From Platerodrilus igneus (Eukaryota > Arthropoda > Insecta > Coleoptera > Lycidae): DNA of 64,000 nt. Both the position numbers and the translations under genes were made by a program. The notes beneath the pieces were generated by a model. The model searched no databases, was not told the DNA's origin, and saw nothing but the letters and a program-made list of their open reading frames with translations. The stretch lies in contig JARFIW010001458.1 in NCBI GenBank assembly GCA_036346225.1, positions 744,001 to 808,000 on the forward strand. Reading direction: 5' to 3'. This document shows positions 30,624 through 43,420 of the stretch, piece by piece (the stretch's first letter is position 1; each line of letters begins with the position of its first letter).

Positions 30624-31936
30624 CAGTATTGCCCGAAATAAACAGTACTGAAACTAAGTTGGCGGTGTTTTTATGCGTGCGCTGTCACACTCAAGTTAGC
30701 TAGTATAGACCTGTCAAATAAACCTCAAACAAGTAATTAGTAGGGCCTAATTGTTAAAAATGGTGTTAAGTACAGAGGAGAAAGTGTTTCTGGTAGAGCA
30801 TTATTTTCGTTCATACGGAATCGGCCGACGTAATGGTGCAAGTTTGCTATACGTGTCTGATCAATTCACACAAAGGTTTAATAAACGTTCTTCAAGTAAT
30901 GCTGTAATTTTGAAGGTTATTGAAAAGTTTAGAAATACAGGTAGTGTATTGTGCCAACGAAAAGGAAACTCGGGGCGTCCCAGGACAGTTAACAACAACA
31001 ATAACCATAAACGTGCTTTTGAGCAAATCTTAGAAAATCCGAAAGTCAGCCAGGCAAGGACAACGTTACAACTTGATTTAAAAAGAACTTCCTTTCAAAG
31101 AATCCTGAAGGAGCTGGGTACATTTTCGTATGTGATTCAGGTACATCAACAACTACATCCTCAGGATTATCGCAGTAGAGTGGAATATTGCGCCAGAATT
31201 CTCGCGTTACAGTATGAAAATCCTGAATTTTTAAAAAATGTTTGGTTTTCAGACGAAGCACATTTTCACTTGTCAGGCTATGTGAATCGTCGCACAAATC
31301 GATTTCTGGGCTTTGCCAGACCCGATGAGGTTCAAGAGGTTCCTTTACATAGTGAAAAGTGAGTGTCTGGTGTGCTGTTTCCGGACACGGAATCATTGGT
31401 CCGTACTTTATCGAAGAGAATGGTAGGCAAGTCACACTTAATCAACAGAGGTACAGACAAATTTTAACACGATTTATCCCTGATCTACGTCAATTCTGTC
31501 GTGCACGTAACTTGGCATTTCGAAACCAATTTTTCAGCAGGACGGGGCAACTTGCCATACTGCTGCCGCAATTCGTCAATTTCTTCAAGAACATTTTCCA
31601 AGCAAATTCATATCACGATTTACTGACTTCCCTTATCCTTCACATTCTCCAGACCTCACACCTCCAGACGCATACATTTGGGGCATGGCTAAAAATGCCG
31701 TTTTCAAACGGGCACCACAAACCATCGATGAATTAAAGGATGCCGTTAGAGTCTTCTTCGCAGCCCTGAGACAACCCTTATTCAATAACATGACCAGAAA
31801 CTTAGAACATCGTTATGAAGTCTGTCTCTAACGAGGAGGTGCACATTTAGAACATATAATAAAGTGTCAATAATATGTATTTTTTAAATATACAAAACAA
31901 TTACAATTTTAGTACTGTTTATTTCGGGCAATACTG
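30624..31936 (+). mobile_element. Mariner/Tc1-superfamily element, DD41D type
   Basis: Exact 26-bp inverted ends (CAGTATTGCCCGAAATAAAC...) with TA on both sides (30622-30623, 31937-31938). Total 1313 bp. Removing it restores continuity of the LINE's coding sequence, so it is a late insertion. Its single gene is described separately. Confidence 0.95.
30751..31831 (+). pseudogene. DD41D mariner transposase, two frame changes
   Basis: N-terminal helix-turn-helix region (residues about 1-120: EEKVFLVEHYFRSYG, GRPRTVN), then the catalytic D segments FSDEAHFHLSG (about 31250), FQQDGATCH (31532) and SPDLTPPDAYIWG (about 31640). Counting codons between the second and third Asp gives 41 residues, so DD41D, the spacing described for rosa-like elements of the IS630-Tc1-mariner superfamily. 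The frame changes twice (after about 31340 and near 31500). TAA at 31829-31831 ends it, about 100 bases before the right end. All three Asp are kept, so the copy may be only recently broken or wrongly assembled. Confidence 0.88.
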
Positions 31937-34551
31937 TATTAGCTATTAGTAAGTCTTTCTTTTTTAAAAACATTTTTTAGCTTGAGCTATTCTAGCTACC
32001 ATATCCCTTCTGCTACGTCCGTCCTTCGCAATTATACTACCTAAATAGCATAATTCATCTACCTCCTCTAACTCGGTATTACCTATTTTTAATTTTGGTT
32101 CAGAACTAGGCTGTAACTCACTTGTCATTATCTTTGTCTTTCCTGAGTTAATTTTCATACTATAGTTACTCTGTAGTATCTCATCTAAGATATTTAAAAA
32201 CTCTTCTAACTCTTTTCTAGACTCTGCTATAATAGCTATATCATCTGCATAACGTAACATGTCTACTTTCTGTCCCTGTACACTAATCTCTTGTCTCTCT
32301 CTAGCTAAGTTTAAAGCTTCCTCAATTTAAACATTAAAAATCAAGGGAGATAGTATACAGCCCTGTCTAACACCATTTCTAATCTTAGTTTCCTTTTCTA
32401 TTTCATCAAATCTAATTACTACGCTTTGGTTTTTATATAAACTGTATATAATTTTTCTATCCCTATGAGAGATTCCTATTTTTCGCAAAATCCTGAACAT
32501 AACAATCCAATTAACCCTATCAAATGCTTTTTCTAAATCTAGAAACGCGCAACAAATCTTTTTATTTTTTGTAGCCTTTTTTCGATAATTACCCTAATCA
32601 TTAGTATCGGTTCTCTAGTCACTCTGTCTTTAAGAAAACCATATTGGTCTTTGCCTAAATAATTTTCAGTCGAAGCTTCTACTCTATTTTTAATTATTAT
32701 TGTTAGTACTTTGGAAGCATGGAAAGTTAAACTAACTGTTCTAAAATTCTCACACCTATCAGCTGCTGACTTTTTTGGGATTGGGATAATAATATTTTTT
32801 TCGAAATCTTTCGGGATCTCGCCTGTGTCATATACTACTTGTACTAGTTCATATAATCGGTCCAAAGTTTTATGACTTGCATATTTTATTAGTTCTGCGG
32901 GTATATCGTCCATCCCCGACGCTTTATTTAGTTTAAGATCTATAACAGCTGTATCAAATTCCTCTCTTAATATTGAGAACCCTATTTCTACATCCTCTTC
33001 TTGGTCGTTCTCTAACTCATCCATATCGTCTTCCTTATATAAATCTTCTAAATATCTTTGCCATCTATCTGCTACTTCAACTTTATTTATTAGAAGCTCA
33101 TTATTCTCATCTTTAATACCATTATATTTTTTTCTATCTTCCCCGAAAAACTCTTTAACTGCCCTGTAATCTTTGTCTGTCTAACCTACTCTCAAATCAT
33201 CTTGCATTGCCTTACAATTTCTCTCCATCCATTTATTTCTAGTTTTCCTACACTCATGTACTATCTTATGTCTAACTCTATTATATTTTTGCTTACTTTC
33301 AATATCCAATTCTCTGAAAGGTTTAAACTTTTTTCCATTCTTTATTAAATCTAAGATCTCCTTAGTTACCCAGGGTTTTCTTGCTTCTATTTTTTTCTTA
33401 CCTATAGTCTGTGTTGCTGTATCATGTACAGCGCTTTTTATTTCTTTCCATCTATTTTCTACGTTCCCTCCTATAGCTATCTCTTTGATCTTATTCTCTA
33501 ATACTAGTTTATATTCCTCTTTTACCTCACTATCATTAAGCTTACCTAGATCCCATCCCTCTCTTTTAATCTTTCTCAATTTGTTGATTTTTGCTTACAC
33601 TTCATTTTAACTAAGTTATGAACGCTATCTATGTCAGTCCCTGGATAACTCAACTAATTTTTCTTATCTATCATTTGGTCTGCCATACCCAAATTTTCTT
33701 ACCATTTTTCCCTCACTACCTTCTCCCACTGATGCATTAAAATCGCCCATAACTATTAAATTCTCATCTCCCTTTACTTTTCTCACTATACCCTTTATAT
33801 CCTCGTATATCTTTTCTACTTCCTGATCCTCGTACTGAGTTGTTGGCATGTAAACCTGTACTAAAACAGTGTCTGTGAGTTTTGTACTCAATCTAATCAT
33901 AATTATTGTATCACTAAATTGTAAGTACTCTTTAACTTTACGTCCTAATCTTTTATCTAACACTATTCCTACCTCTGCCTGTCCATTAGTTGAAGATGTT
34001 GTAATTATTCTATAATTATCTTTCCAAAAGTCATTACTATCTTACCATCTCGCCTCCTAAAATGTCCAGCTTTCCTTTTCTCATTTCGACTAATAAATTT
34101 GTTAACGTATCTACTTCAAGTAATGACCTTACATTCCAAGTTCCTATCACTAAATTGAACTGTTGTTTTAAATTCTTACGATGACGAGCCCCAAGTACCA
34201 CCTCCCGGAAATTCGAATGAGGGGGTATTTTACCTCCGAGCAAGAATTTTACTTGTGAGCTCTCCATCATACATATTTCGTGTTTTAGGCCACGCATACC
34301 AGGGAAATATTGTGGTAGGTTCCCATATCTTTCCACAACGCAGTTTTTAGAATTTTAGCAAAAAACCGTATCTGTCACGGCCAACCCCCAACAACCTTGT
34401 AAATTATTGAGGATCGCCCAAGATCAACCGAATCTCCTGCAAAATCTTTTAGCCAGTAAGGCTGCTGCCCCTTGCTGCGTCTTTTAATTGCTTTTTACGA
34501 TAAGCAGGCTTACTATAGTAGTATTCTTTGTCCCCTACTATAGGACTACAT

Positions 34552-34835
34552 GACCGGGGTAATTAGCAAGCAAGCTGCTCTTATTTCAACGATTAACTCT
34601 TCGTTATTTCAAACAAGGGTAGAATTAAAATACACTTGGTCTTTTAAAAACCTCTAAACAAAGAAGTCGAGAACTGACAGATTAGGTGATCTTGGAGGCC
34701 ACAAAATCGGTCCATCTATTTACCAATCCCGTTCTGACCAAACTAATTATTTAAATTAGTTGTAAGATTGATTCCATTATATGGTGAAGCGCCATCGTTT
34801 CGCCTGATAGGTAGAGGAATATCATCTAAGAAATC
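34552..34835 (-). pseudogene. Mariner-like transposase, catalytic piece
   Basis: Minus strand reads NDGASPYNGINLTTNLNN, then GPILWPPRSPNLSVLDFFV and EIRAACLLITPVM. These are the second and third catalytic Asp regions and the start of the C-terminal region; the rest lies at 29490-29602 across the LINE insertion. A stop and a frame change are present. Confidence 0.7.
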
Positions 34836-35289
34836 TTGAAATAAAGTTTGCAAAAACATTAAATATCTATTTGACAGATAATTGTGAATAATGATCTAAA
34901 ATACTGCAACGGCATTTGTTAATGGAAACAATCAGAATCCTATTGAAATTCTATTACTTAAGTTATTTAGTGCACTTGGACAAGAAATCATTAGTTGTGG
35001 CATATGGCAGTAGACAATTTCAAGAAGAACATTTTTTTCAACAAATTATACAGGGTGTTCTATTTAAAAAAACCAAAGTGACATAGTATTGCTCAAATAC
35101 AGTAGGCCATAAAAATACTTAATGCCTTATATTTGTATAGAAAGTATATTTAAAAAACTTTTTCCCATGAAATTTTTCTATATCTTCCATATTTCAGAAG
35201 ATATATGCTGGCTATTAAAAACCGAACCACCCTGTGTAATATACACACCGCAACCACTAAATATATATGAGGATTTTCCAATATTTTTG

Positions 35290-35530
35290 AGAAAGGAAAA
35301 GTAAAATTTAAAGAAGCTTGAGAAAAATCACTTATTACACCTGTACAGTTGGATGAAGCACTTTTAGAGAGAGTTGAAGAAGATCCTAGAACCAGTATAA
35401 GACGAAATGTTATGGAAAATACGAGTAAAAGCACGTTCGGAGAATCCTTTTTGAATTCCTTTCACTATTAACAAGTGCAAGCTTTAACCAAAGGAGATCA
35501 TGAAAACATACAAGTATTTTGTCATTGAGC
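35290..35530 (+). pseudogene. Mariner-like transposase, N-terminal piece, opposite orientation
   Basis: LLERVEEDPRTSIRRNVMEN and QALTKGDHENIQVF match the N-terminal DNA-binding region of the same transposase type, but on the plus strand just outside the right end of the 29141-35234 element. It belongs to a different or rearranged copy. Confidence 0.6.
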
Positions 35531-37250
35531 TATACCTACATTGTGAATTAGTAAACGTTCATTGCCCGACGCAGATTGTAATTACCAACGAAGGCATCTT
35601 TACTCGAAACGGGATTATTTATCGTCACAACATGATAATTTAATATTTCAGAATATCAGTTACTTCTACAATATTAATTGTATAAAATGGACATTTATGA
35701 CTCTTTAATTGTCAACCTGAATTAACTAGTTAATTATATATCCACTAGCTCCAGTGTGCAAATTACGAATTTTCTTATTTTACATTTTTTTGTCTATATT
35801 ATGATAACATATTGGTAATTAATTGCTTTCAATGCGTGTGTTCAAATATATCGACGAGTAAGCTGATACGGTTTATTGAAGGATTATCTAAAACCTTCTT
35901 CTATAAGCTGTTACTCTAATCGTGCAGCGTAATAAACAAACTCTTGGGAAGAACCTTTATCACAAAAAGTATACAACTTTATACCGACTTTTCTCTTATA
36001 AGAGATCGATAGGCTAGCCCGATTTATCTAGCCTAACTGTTAGGTTGGTCTATCTAAGCTGTTCATTAGTGCTTACTATATTAGAGCTGATCCTCTCAAA
36101 GAAGGATACATTTTTTCTTCGTGGTGCGGATATAATTTCTCTCAAGAAAAACAGCTACGATTTTTAACAAGGGAATAAAAAACATTAAGATAAATTGAAC
36201 TGGTTGAAACTAAAAATAGTTACGATGTCCTAAAAGTAGTTCTTCTTTTAAACGTAAGTTTGTAACAGTTTTGTTTTATTTATTTACATAAAATATAGAG
36301 AATATTGTAGGCACACTGATATTAAATTTAATTTATTATTTATTGCACTGTCAATATTTCAAGTGTTGCAGTGAAGTAAGCAACCTTTGAAACAATAAAA
36401 TTGACCTCGCATGCTTGTAGGTTGTTAAATTTGCATTTTTACATCCCGCGGCTTAACTTTGGCGGCTGTTGCAGTCAGACTCTTAAACTTTTTAATCGCT
36501 AAAAAGACATGTCTTGCTATATTGGGTTTACAACACCGAACTTACTTATTAAATTTGGCTACAAGCAAAAATTCCTCTTGTTCCTGTAATTACCGAAACT
36601 GTTATTACACGACACAGAAAATTACAAGAGTGCGCACACATAATGACAAGTTATCGAGCTGTCATAAGTATTTCTTCTAGACATTTAGTGTCACTTTAAT
36701 GCAAATATCAAACACACCAAGAATTAATGGCATAACAAACATAATTCTTAACAACATCCTTAGCGTCGACCACCAATATCATTATATGAATTACGATCTT
36801 TATCGGTAGTCCAATAGAATTATGTATGGCGTACGCATTAATACTGTTGTAAACACATCAGATTAAGCTTTTATAGTATAATACACTTGAGAAACAATAG
36901 ATGTAATAATCCTTGATCTTTCTATTGTGCTACCTGTTACTGAAGACATATAAGATGTTGAGTAAACCGTTACTGAACGCGAGATGACTTGCTCTTTTCA
37001 ACAAATAGATTCACGTTGCACGTATTTCCTCCTACATTTGCAGTGCAATCATAAATTATGTTCCATAAGACATCTAATTTAATTAGCAGTAGATTTATAA
37101 TATTTCTGCATTGTTTTCGTATAACAGAATCATGTGTAGACTAATTTTCCTGAAGTTACACCTAAATGTGATAACAATCAAATTTAATACTGCTGCTAAT
37201 TAACAAATTTGCGTTGCATGGCAGTACTTTCTCAAACAAAACTTGAGTAA
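35531..37250. other. AT-rich stretch, nothing recognised
   Basis: Could contain the missing left part of the Polinton, but no motif was readable. Confidence 0.4.
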
Positions 37251-37255
37251 TTTAT

Positions 37256-38109
37256 TTGAGTAATAGTTCCTGGGATCCCAGAGGAGATACAAACACCAAG
37301 ATTTTTAAGAACGGCCGCTTCTCGTGCAACGTGCGCATTTTTGGATTTTGCCAAGATTATAAACGAGCTATCGTGAATATGCCTCAAGAGCTTGTAATAA
37401 GTAGATCTAAGACCGACGGCAATTGTTACAAGAGCGACGAGAACGAATTAACATTTAAAATTACTAAAATATCGTGGCAAGTTCCTCATTTAAAGCTTAG
37501 CGGTAAATTGAAATTAAATTAATTCCAGCATTCTCGCAAAAATTCTAGAAATGTAGCTTACTTTCGTCGCTGGGAACTTCACGAGTTGCCGTCCTTTCCG
37601 GTTTCGAAAATTCACGTTTGGCGTATTAAGAATTCAAACGAATTAAAAAAACCCAGGTGGTTTCTATTTGTTCTTTAGCGTGGAAAGTACGGCAATGTAA
37701 AGCAATCTGCAGCTCAGTTCGATCACTGCAATTTGACAATTTTCAAACTGTACCTTGATTCTCTAGGATTTCTACTACAAGATATGAATTCGGACTTTGC
37801 CAATAGCTACCACTCGACTCTGTTTATGCGCTTTCGAAATTTCCGGAAAACTATTATGCAGGCACAAACAACAACTACGCTCTGCGTTGTTTGAATAATT
37901 ATCAGCAGTTTGGCATTTGCCCCGTGTTCGTGATCGATTGCAGTCGTCAAGAAGAATCTATTAAAAATTTCGCCGTTGATATACGTCTCGAAATCGAATC
38001 TAGTTGCATTTTTGATCAAACTATTAAAGCAATGTGCCTAATTTTGCACGACTTTATATTCGAATATCACCCGTTTACGAAAATGTTCACGCTCCATATT
38101 AGCGTATAA
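37256..38109 (+). pseudogene. Polinton major capsid protein, C-terminal half
   Basis: Readable in pieces: RIFGFCQDYKRAIVNMPQEL and KISWQVPHLKLS (37256-37520), then a segment with WELHELPSFP and AQFDHCNLT (37580-37740), then PVFVIDCSRQEESIK and FAVDIRLEIES to a stop (37861-38109). The order matches the double-jelly-roll major capsid protein of Polintons, from the end of the first domain through the second. The N-terminal half is absent and at least two frame changes and one stop break it, so no capsid could be formed. Followed after about 300 bases by the packaging ATPase on the same strand. Confidence 0.75.
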
Positions 38110-38400
38110 TAGACATTGTGAGGGGCAGGGACATCATAAATAACCCAGGAGCCCCAAGACCCGGCAGTCAGTCAAAGTATTCAGCTTTAGCATTGCAGTT
38201 TGCTTAGACGACTCACAATAATTCATTTAAATCAATTTATTTTGACTTAGAATAATTAATACCAGTTTGTCAAAATTCTACATTAATTTCTGTTTAAGTT
38301 GAACCAATAAATAAATTTGTTAAAAAGTTTTGGAAGTGTCTTTTAAAAACGCAGCTCCCAAGGCCTGAACCTTAACTCGCGTAGAAAGCATTTAGAACTT

Positions 38401-39003
38401 CGACCGTCCAGTATAGGATGCATCGTGTGGGGGCTGTCAGCGTGTGGCAAAACTGATTTTGTGCCTGTTACTGGCACCCAATGGACTAGAATTTAAAAAC
38501 GTTTATATTTATTCCAAGTCGCCCTTTCAACCCATATACGAATTTTGCATCAAGCCTTAAAATCGATCAAGGGGCTAGGCTATTACAAATTCAGCGAAAA
38601 ATCCGAAATATCCGCCTCACAAAACGCTAAGAGTAATTCGATTTCTATTTGCGACGACATTCAATGTCGCGGCCAAAACGCAATTCGTCAATATTTTTCA
38701 ATGGGCCGTCATAATCATATAGATGCGTTTTACCTCAGTCAATCGTTTGCGAGAATACCGAAGTACCTTATTCGCGACAATACAAATTTAATTATTCTTT
38801 TTTCACAAAACAAACTAAACTTAAAGCGCATCTATTCGGAGCACATTAATACTGGGAGTTTTGAAGATTTTAAAAACAAATTGTCATTTAGCATGGAAAG
38901 GCGGTGGTGGTGTTAATGCCAGATAAGGATTCTTAGTGATAGACAAAGAAAGAGCTATAAATGAGGGTTGCTACTGTAAAGGCTTCGATCATTACATATG
39001 TAT
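38401..39003 (+). pseudogene. Polinton packaging ATPase (FtsK/HerA-like)
   Basis: A Walker A P-loop GLSACGKT lies at 38431-38454. After one frame change the Walker B-like ISICDDIQC appears, followed by QYFSMGRHNHIDAFYLSQSF and ARIPKYLIRDNTNL. This layout is the Polinton A32-type ATPase that packages DNA. A further frame change near 38915 precedes VIDKERAIN at the C-terminus. The family's usual length is about 230 residues and nearly all of it is present, but it is broken. Confidence 0.8.
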
Positions 39004-40091
39004 TTAAAATTCCTGCCTACGAACGAGTGTTCATCGGCACAATGTCTGCGGCGACGATGACACGTCCTGCGAATTTAAATCAAACCGTAGTTCTACTACT
39101 AAAACTATAAGAGGAAGGTTATAGATTTTAAACGAGATCAAAATCGAGCACAAATATAATACGGAATAAAGCCAGGGGCGGATATTCAATAGATGCGATG
39201 TGTGCGCCGCACACCTTAAAAATGATGGGATTAGTAAATTTGGTTTGACATTTTAATATGTATTTTCAATTATCTAAATATAAGTTTTATTAAAATTGTG
39301 TCACCCACTGTATTTATAAAAACGTTGTTGCTCAGTGTAATAATGGTACAGCCTATATTACTCTACGCCGTATTCGTATTACTCATTATATCACTTGTAA
39401 ACAGGTTAGCGTGCGGTGTTCCGACCGCACACTACCTTACTTTTACTGTGTTACGAGAAATGCAATTGAACTGTTTTCGGCTTGACGTCGCTGCACTTGA
39501 AGGGTTAAAACTACATACCTAGGATTGACGTCCATTGTGCTACTTTAGTACCGCACATCGTATTATTAGATATTTCACTTATTTCCGGGTTCTTGAGTTA
39601 CAAATTGTTATGAGTGTTTATAATTGCATTTCTACGCCGGGCATTGCTTAAAGTTTTAATTGGCCGCATGTACTTCTTTTTATTGACTTTCAATTAGTTT
39701 CTAATATTAATTTAGTGGTGGTATGAACATACAACGGCTGGGACCTTTCTTTTAATTTCGTTTTAGTAGTGTTTTCTTAGTGACTTAATTGTATTTTATT
39801 TTAGTGTATTTATTGTTATTTGATAGTGAAATAAATTAAGACAATTTATAATTGTGGTAAGTAGCTCAGAATAAGACACAATGGAGGTACGCGTCTAACC
39901 ACTTTCAGGACTGAAGACTTAATGATGATGATGGTAAGTATACAGTATTGAATGAGTACGTAAGATTAATTCGGCCTACATTTTAGCGCGTGCTGTAAGA
40001 TAACCGCACCGCATCATCGTCTTGCGTTCAGGAACTGAAATTATAAATTCGTACAATCGCTTTAAATATACCAAGTGTTTTTTTTTGTTAT

Positions 40092-43000
40092 ATGGAAAAC
40101 CATAAATGTGTAATTGATGAACTTTTAACAAACAAATTTTCAACAAAAGGTTTTCAAGGAAAATTGGTAATTGTTAGAAATGGAAGACCTAGTCCCGATT
40201 TACCCGAGTTAATTACCAAACATATAGGTAATAGAAAGAGTACACACGGCACTTTTCGGTATCACAACACACATCGGTTCTATGGATTACGGGCTGCTCG
40301 AAATTAAACAAACTGTTCTGTTGGTCCTGTTTATTATTTTCGAGTGATAATGGGCTGTGGACTAAAAATGGGTTTTCTGATCTAAGTCATCTGTTTTCGG
40401 CACAACACAAGCACGAAGGATCTCTAGCGCATGTTGATTCCTTTGTAAAATATAAATTGTTAGGCAAGAAGCGAATTGACGTTATGATTGTGCTACGTAC
40501 ATTAACGTAGCCTAAAAGACAAAGAAAAATTGACCGGATTCAATCGGTGAGTAGGCAGAGTATTGCACAGTCAAAAATAATCGAAGGCCTGAAACAAAAT
40601 ACACGCACTCATTTATCACTCAACAACGAAACAAAAAACCTCTAATTAAAAAAAACATGTTACTAAAGAACAGTAGTACCAAAAACAAATGAAAACAAAA
40701 ATAATTAATAATCACAATATACATATGTCAGGAAGAACAAAAAAAAGATCAATTCTTAAAATGGCAAGCTGCCGTTTTTAGGTACTTACCTCCTATATTA
40801 ATTAACGAAAAAAAAAGTAAGAAATTACAACTCTAAAAACAACAGCTCTAAATCATCCGCTCAAATATAAAATTAAATATGTAAAATCGTTACAATACAT
40901 ACAATCTCATTAATAAAGATTATATCACATAAAGATAATCATTTTCAAACTACGAGGTTCGGTCATCCAATAAAAACTGGTAAATATACTGTTTGGAATA
41001 ATTTTACAGGTGTCCTATACAAAATAGTGAATAAACACTCACCCGTGTGTCCACGGTGTAGGTGATTGATCGCACCCTCTCTAAAGGCAGGGCGAAGCAG
41101 ATGTGCTCGGGATCACGCCATGCGCGTCTCCTCCCGAACCAACAGGAGCGGCGGTTCGAACGGATTTTTCCAGTCCAGCGGATGAAGCTATAACAATTAC
41201 CGCAAACGATTAAACCCCCTTACCAAAGAAAAGTACATTTTTTTTAAAAATAAAATACTCACCACAAAGTGTGTGCACAAAAATTTTGTAAATAACAAAA
41301 AGTAAATGTAACGACGAGTACTTAAGTCGTGTTCAGAAAAGAATTAAATTGAAATTGTTTAAATAACAAAAATTCGAACTTTAATCCTCGCCTTATCAAA
41401 GGCGATTAGAAACTTGAAACACGCTTATCAAATAATAATATGATCCATTATTTCGACGAATCTTTCGGTCGTAACAGTATAAAAATTTAATTGTACGTTA
41501 TAGTAATGTGTAGCAAGTTCACGGATTTCTAAAACAGGGTATAAACTATTTAATTTATAGAATAAACTTTTTGTTTTAAAGCAAATAGGTTTGAAATTGA
41601 AAATTATCAGAAAGCGTATTTATTGTAGGAAGGTCTAATAAACCGGACGTTGTTGGAGGATTTGAGCAAAATCTAAGTAAATGAATAATGAATCAAAAAG
41701 GGTAGATTTTAATTTAGTCGTAAAATGAACGTAACAATTAATTCAGAATACAAATTGAACATAAACCAACACAACGAGCAGGTAAAAAAATAGAGGCATC
41801 CTTAAAACGCTTATAGATGCAATTTGCTTTTTATCCAAACAGGAACATCCTTTGAGAGGCCACGATGTATCAAGTACGCCTTTAATAAATCAAATTATTT
41901 AAAATTTTTGGACTCCCATAGAGTTTATGATCTTCTTCTTGATTCGCATTAAACAGCACTGGGTGATGGTATATTAGATGAAATATAAAAAGAAATTCGT
42001 ACGGCTACTTTTTGTACCTATTATGCTGGATTAAACGTTAGATGTAATGTGCAAATGTCAACTGTCAAGTGTGATAAGGTACGTCAGAGATGGTGTTTCA
42101 TGTGAGCGTTTTGTGGGATTTAAAGACGTCAGCTAGGACGAAACTGCAAATGGATTATTTAATCATGTAACTGATATTATAAAAGAATTTAATGTAAGTG
42201 CCAAATTAGTCGTACAAACATATGACGAGGCTATTGTGATGAGCGGTCACTTAAACGGACTTCAGACCAAAGTTATACAAGCGTACCCAAAAGCTATGTT
42301 TAACATTGTAATGCGCATGTATTAAACTTAGTTCTACAACAAAGCTTGGTTAACATCAAAGAGTGCAGAATATTTTTCAAACACTTAGTGGACTATCGGC
42401 ACTTTTTTTATACTCGTCCTAAAGAAAAAAAAAATTCAAGATTTCGTTCAGAAAAAAATACCCTCAGTGGCCCCTGCAATATGGAATTTTACATCTTGGT
42501 TAGTTTATACAGTCAACGAGTATCATAAGCAATTCGTTGAGTCTCCTAAGTGGCTAATTAATAGCTCAAGTAAATGGGATGCGGATGCTGTTGTGAAAGC
42601 ATGGGAATTTATATCATTTTTGACCGATTTTGAAACAATTTTTTGTTAGAAATCTTTACAAAATTGTTTTCCTACACAGATGTATTGTATAATGTTTTGC
42701 AGACAACAACAGTGGACATTCTTTATTGTAGTACAAAAATAAATGATATCGTTCCTCGACTAGAAAAAAACAGAGATGATGTGAATTTTGAAGCACTTTG
42801 GAAATCGGTAACATCTCAAAAAGAAGACAACGATTCAGAACCAAGAACTAGAAGACGTCGAAGTGATTATGGTAACTTAACTTATTGTCGACTATACTAT
42901 GAAATTATGGACAACATTGTAGAGCAAATAAAAACAAGGTATGGCTTGTTTTTCAAACTTACATTTTTTCCTCTCCTAGCCCTTCAAAAATTTGAGCACT

Positions 43001-43420
43001 ACCAACAAAATTTTCCTAATGAACTTATAAACACTTTAAGATTAACTTACGGAACGACAGTCGATTACGTTCTGCTTGAAAGTGAACTAGGTGTTGTTTA
43101 TACGAACCGCGAATTTCAAGTTATGCCTATTTTTGAACTTGTTCGGTTTATAAAAAATAACGATTTAACATCTGGACTTAAAGAAGTGTATAAGTTGTCA
43201 AAGCTTATTTTGACAATTCCCAGTACAATAAGCTCCGTGAAATGTTCATTTTCAGCTTCAAAGTAAATGTCAAGACCGTTTGAGTGGTTTAAGTTTAATT
43301 TCAATTGAGAAGAAATTGTTGCATCGCTTAAAATTGAAAGACCGTTTTTATGATTTAGTGATCGAAAAGTTTTTGACTAAAGCAAGAAGACTAAAGTTAA
43401 TTTATAAATGAATAAAAAAT
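40092..43420 (+). pseudogene. hAT transposase, ZMYM1-like (TTF zinc finger / DUF4371 type)
   Basis: Pieces in order: GRPSPDLPELITKH and FRYHNTHRFYGL (N-terminal TTF-type region, 40092-40307), SNGLWTKNGFSDLSHL-like sequence (40350-40500), SKQEHPLRGHD (about 41838), VVQTYDEAIVMSGHLNGLQ (about 42205-42265) and the C-terminal dimerisation region KLILTIPSTISSVKCSFSAS (43203-43262). These belong to the hAT superfamily group annotated as zinc finger MYM-type protein 1-like. Stops and frame changes occur throughout. Between 40505 and about 41810 the gene is interrupted by unrelated sequence, possibly an insertion or a decayed intron. Confidence 0.8.
41041..41175. other. GC-rich island in AT-rich sequence
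   Basis: About 135 bases with clearly higher GC than the surroundings, including TCGGGATCACGCCATGCGCG and AGGAGCGGCGGTTCGAAC. Not identified. It interrupts the hAT gene and might be a SINE or structured RNA fragment. Confidence 0.35.

Larger units (their letters stand above)
30179..34336 (-). pseudogene. LINE ORF2-like protein: AP endonuclease and reverse transcriptase
   Basis: In minus-strand order: GTWNVRSLLEVDTL (start of an APE-type endonuclease, about 34230), VMGDFNASVGEG and GYGRPNDR (endonuclease, 33790-33664), KASGMDDIPAELIKY (RT, about 32920), MLRYADDIAIIAE (RT active site, about 32255) and the C-terminal RRDRMIGHQLRHEGL (about 30390). The protein nicks the target and copies the LINE RNA. 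Frame changes separate at least five pieces, and the DD41D mariner splits the region after KCF at 31964. The catalytic Asp pair is still present. Confidence 0.85.
29603..34545 (-). mobile_element. RTE-type LINE, itself split by a DD41D mariner
   Basis: CTACAT lies on both sides (29597-29602 and 34546-34551), consistent with a target-site duplication. The 3' end on the minus strand is a GATGATGATG tail at 29601-29610, as in RTE elements with short microsatellite tails. Coding regions for an endonuclease and a reverse transcriptase run on the minus strand between 34336 and 30179. The 3' region is duplicated (29603-30310). The mariner at 30624-31936 was inserted later. Confidence 0.8.
29141..35234 (-). 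mobile_element. Mariner-like element with ~280-bp terminal inverted repeats, split by a LINE
   Basis: The left end CAGGATGGTCCGGTTATCAT and right end (inverse of CAGGGTGGTTCGGTTTTTAA) are inverted copies; homology continues to about 29425 and 34950. Each arm also contains a second CACCCTG/CAGGGTG terminus flanked by TA (29317-29326, 35049-35057). Minus-strand transposase pieces lie inside both ends of the inserted LINE. TA precedes the left end; the right flank reads TGTA, so the duplication is not clean. Confidence 0.75.
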
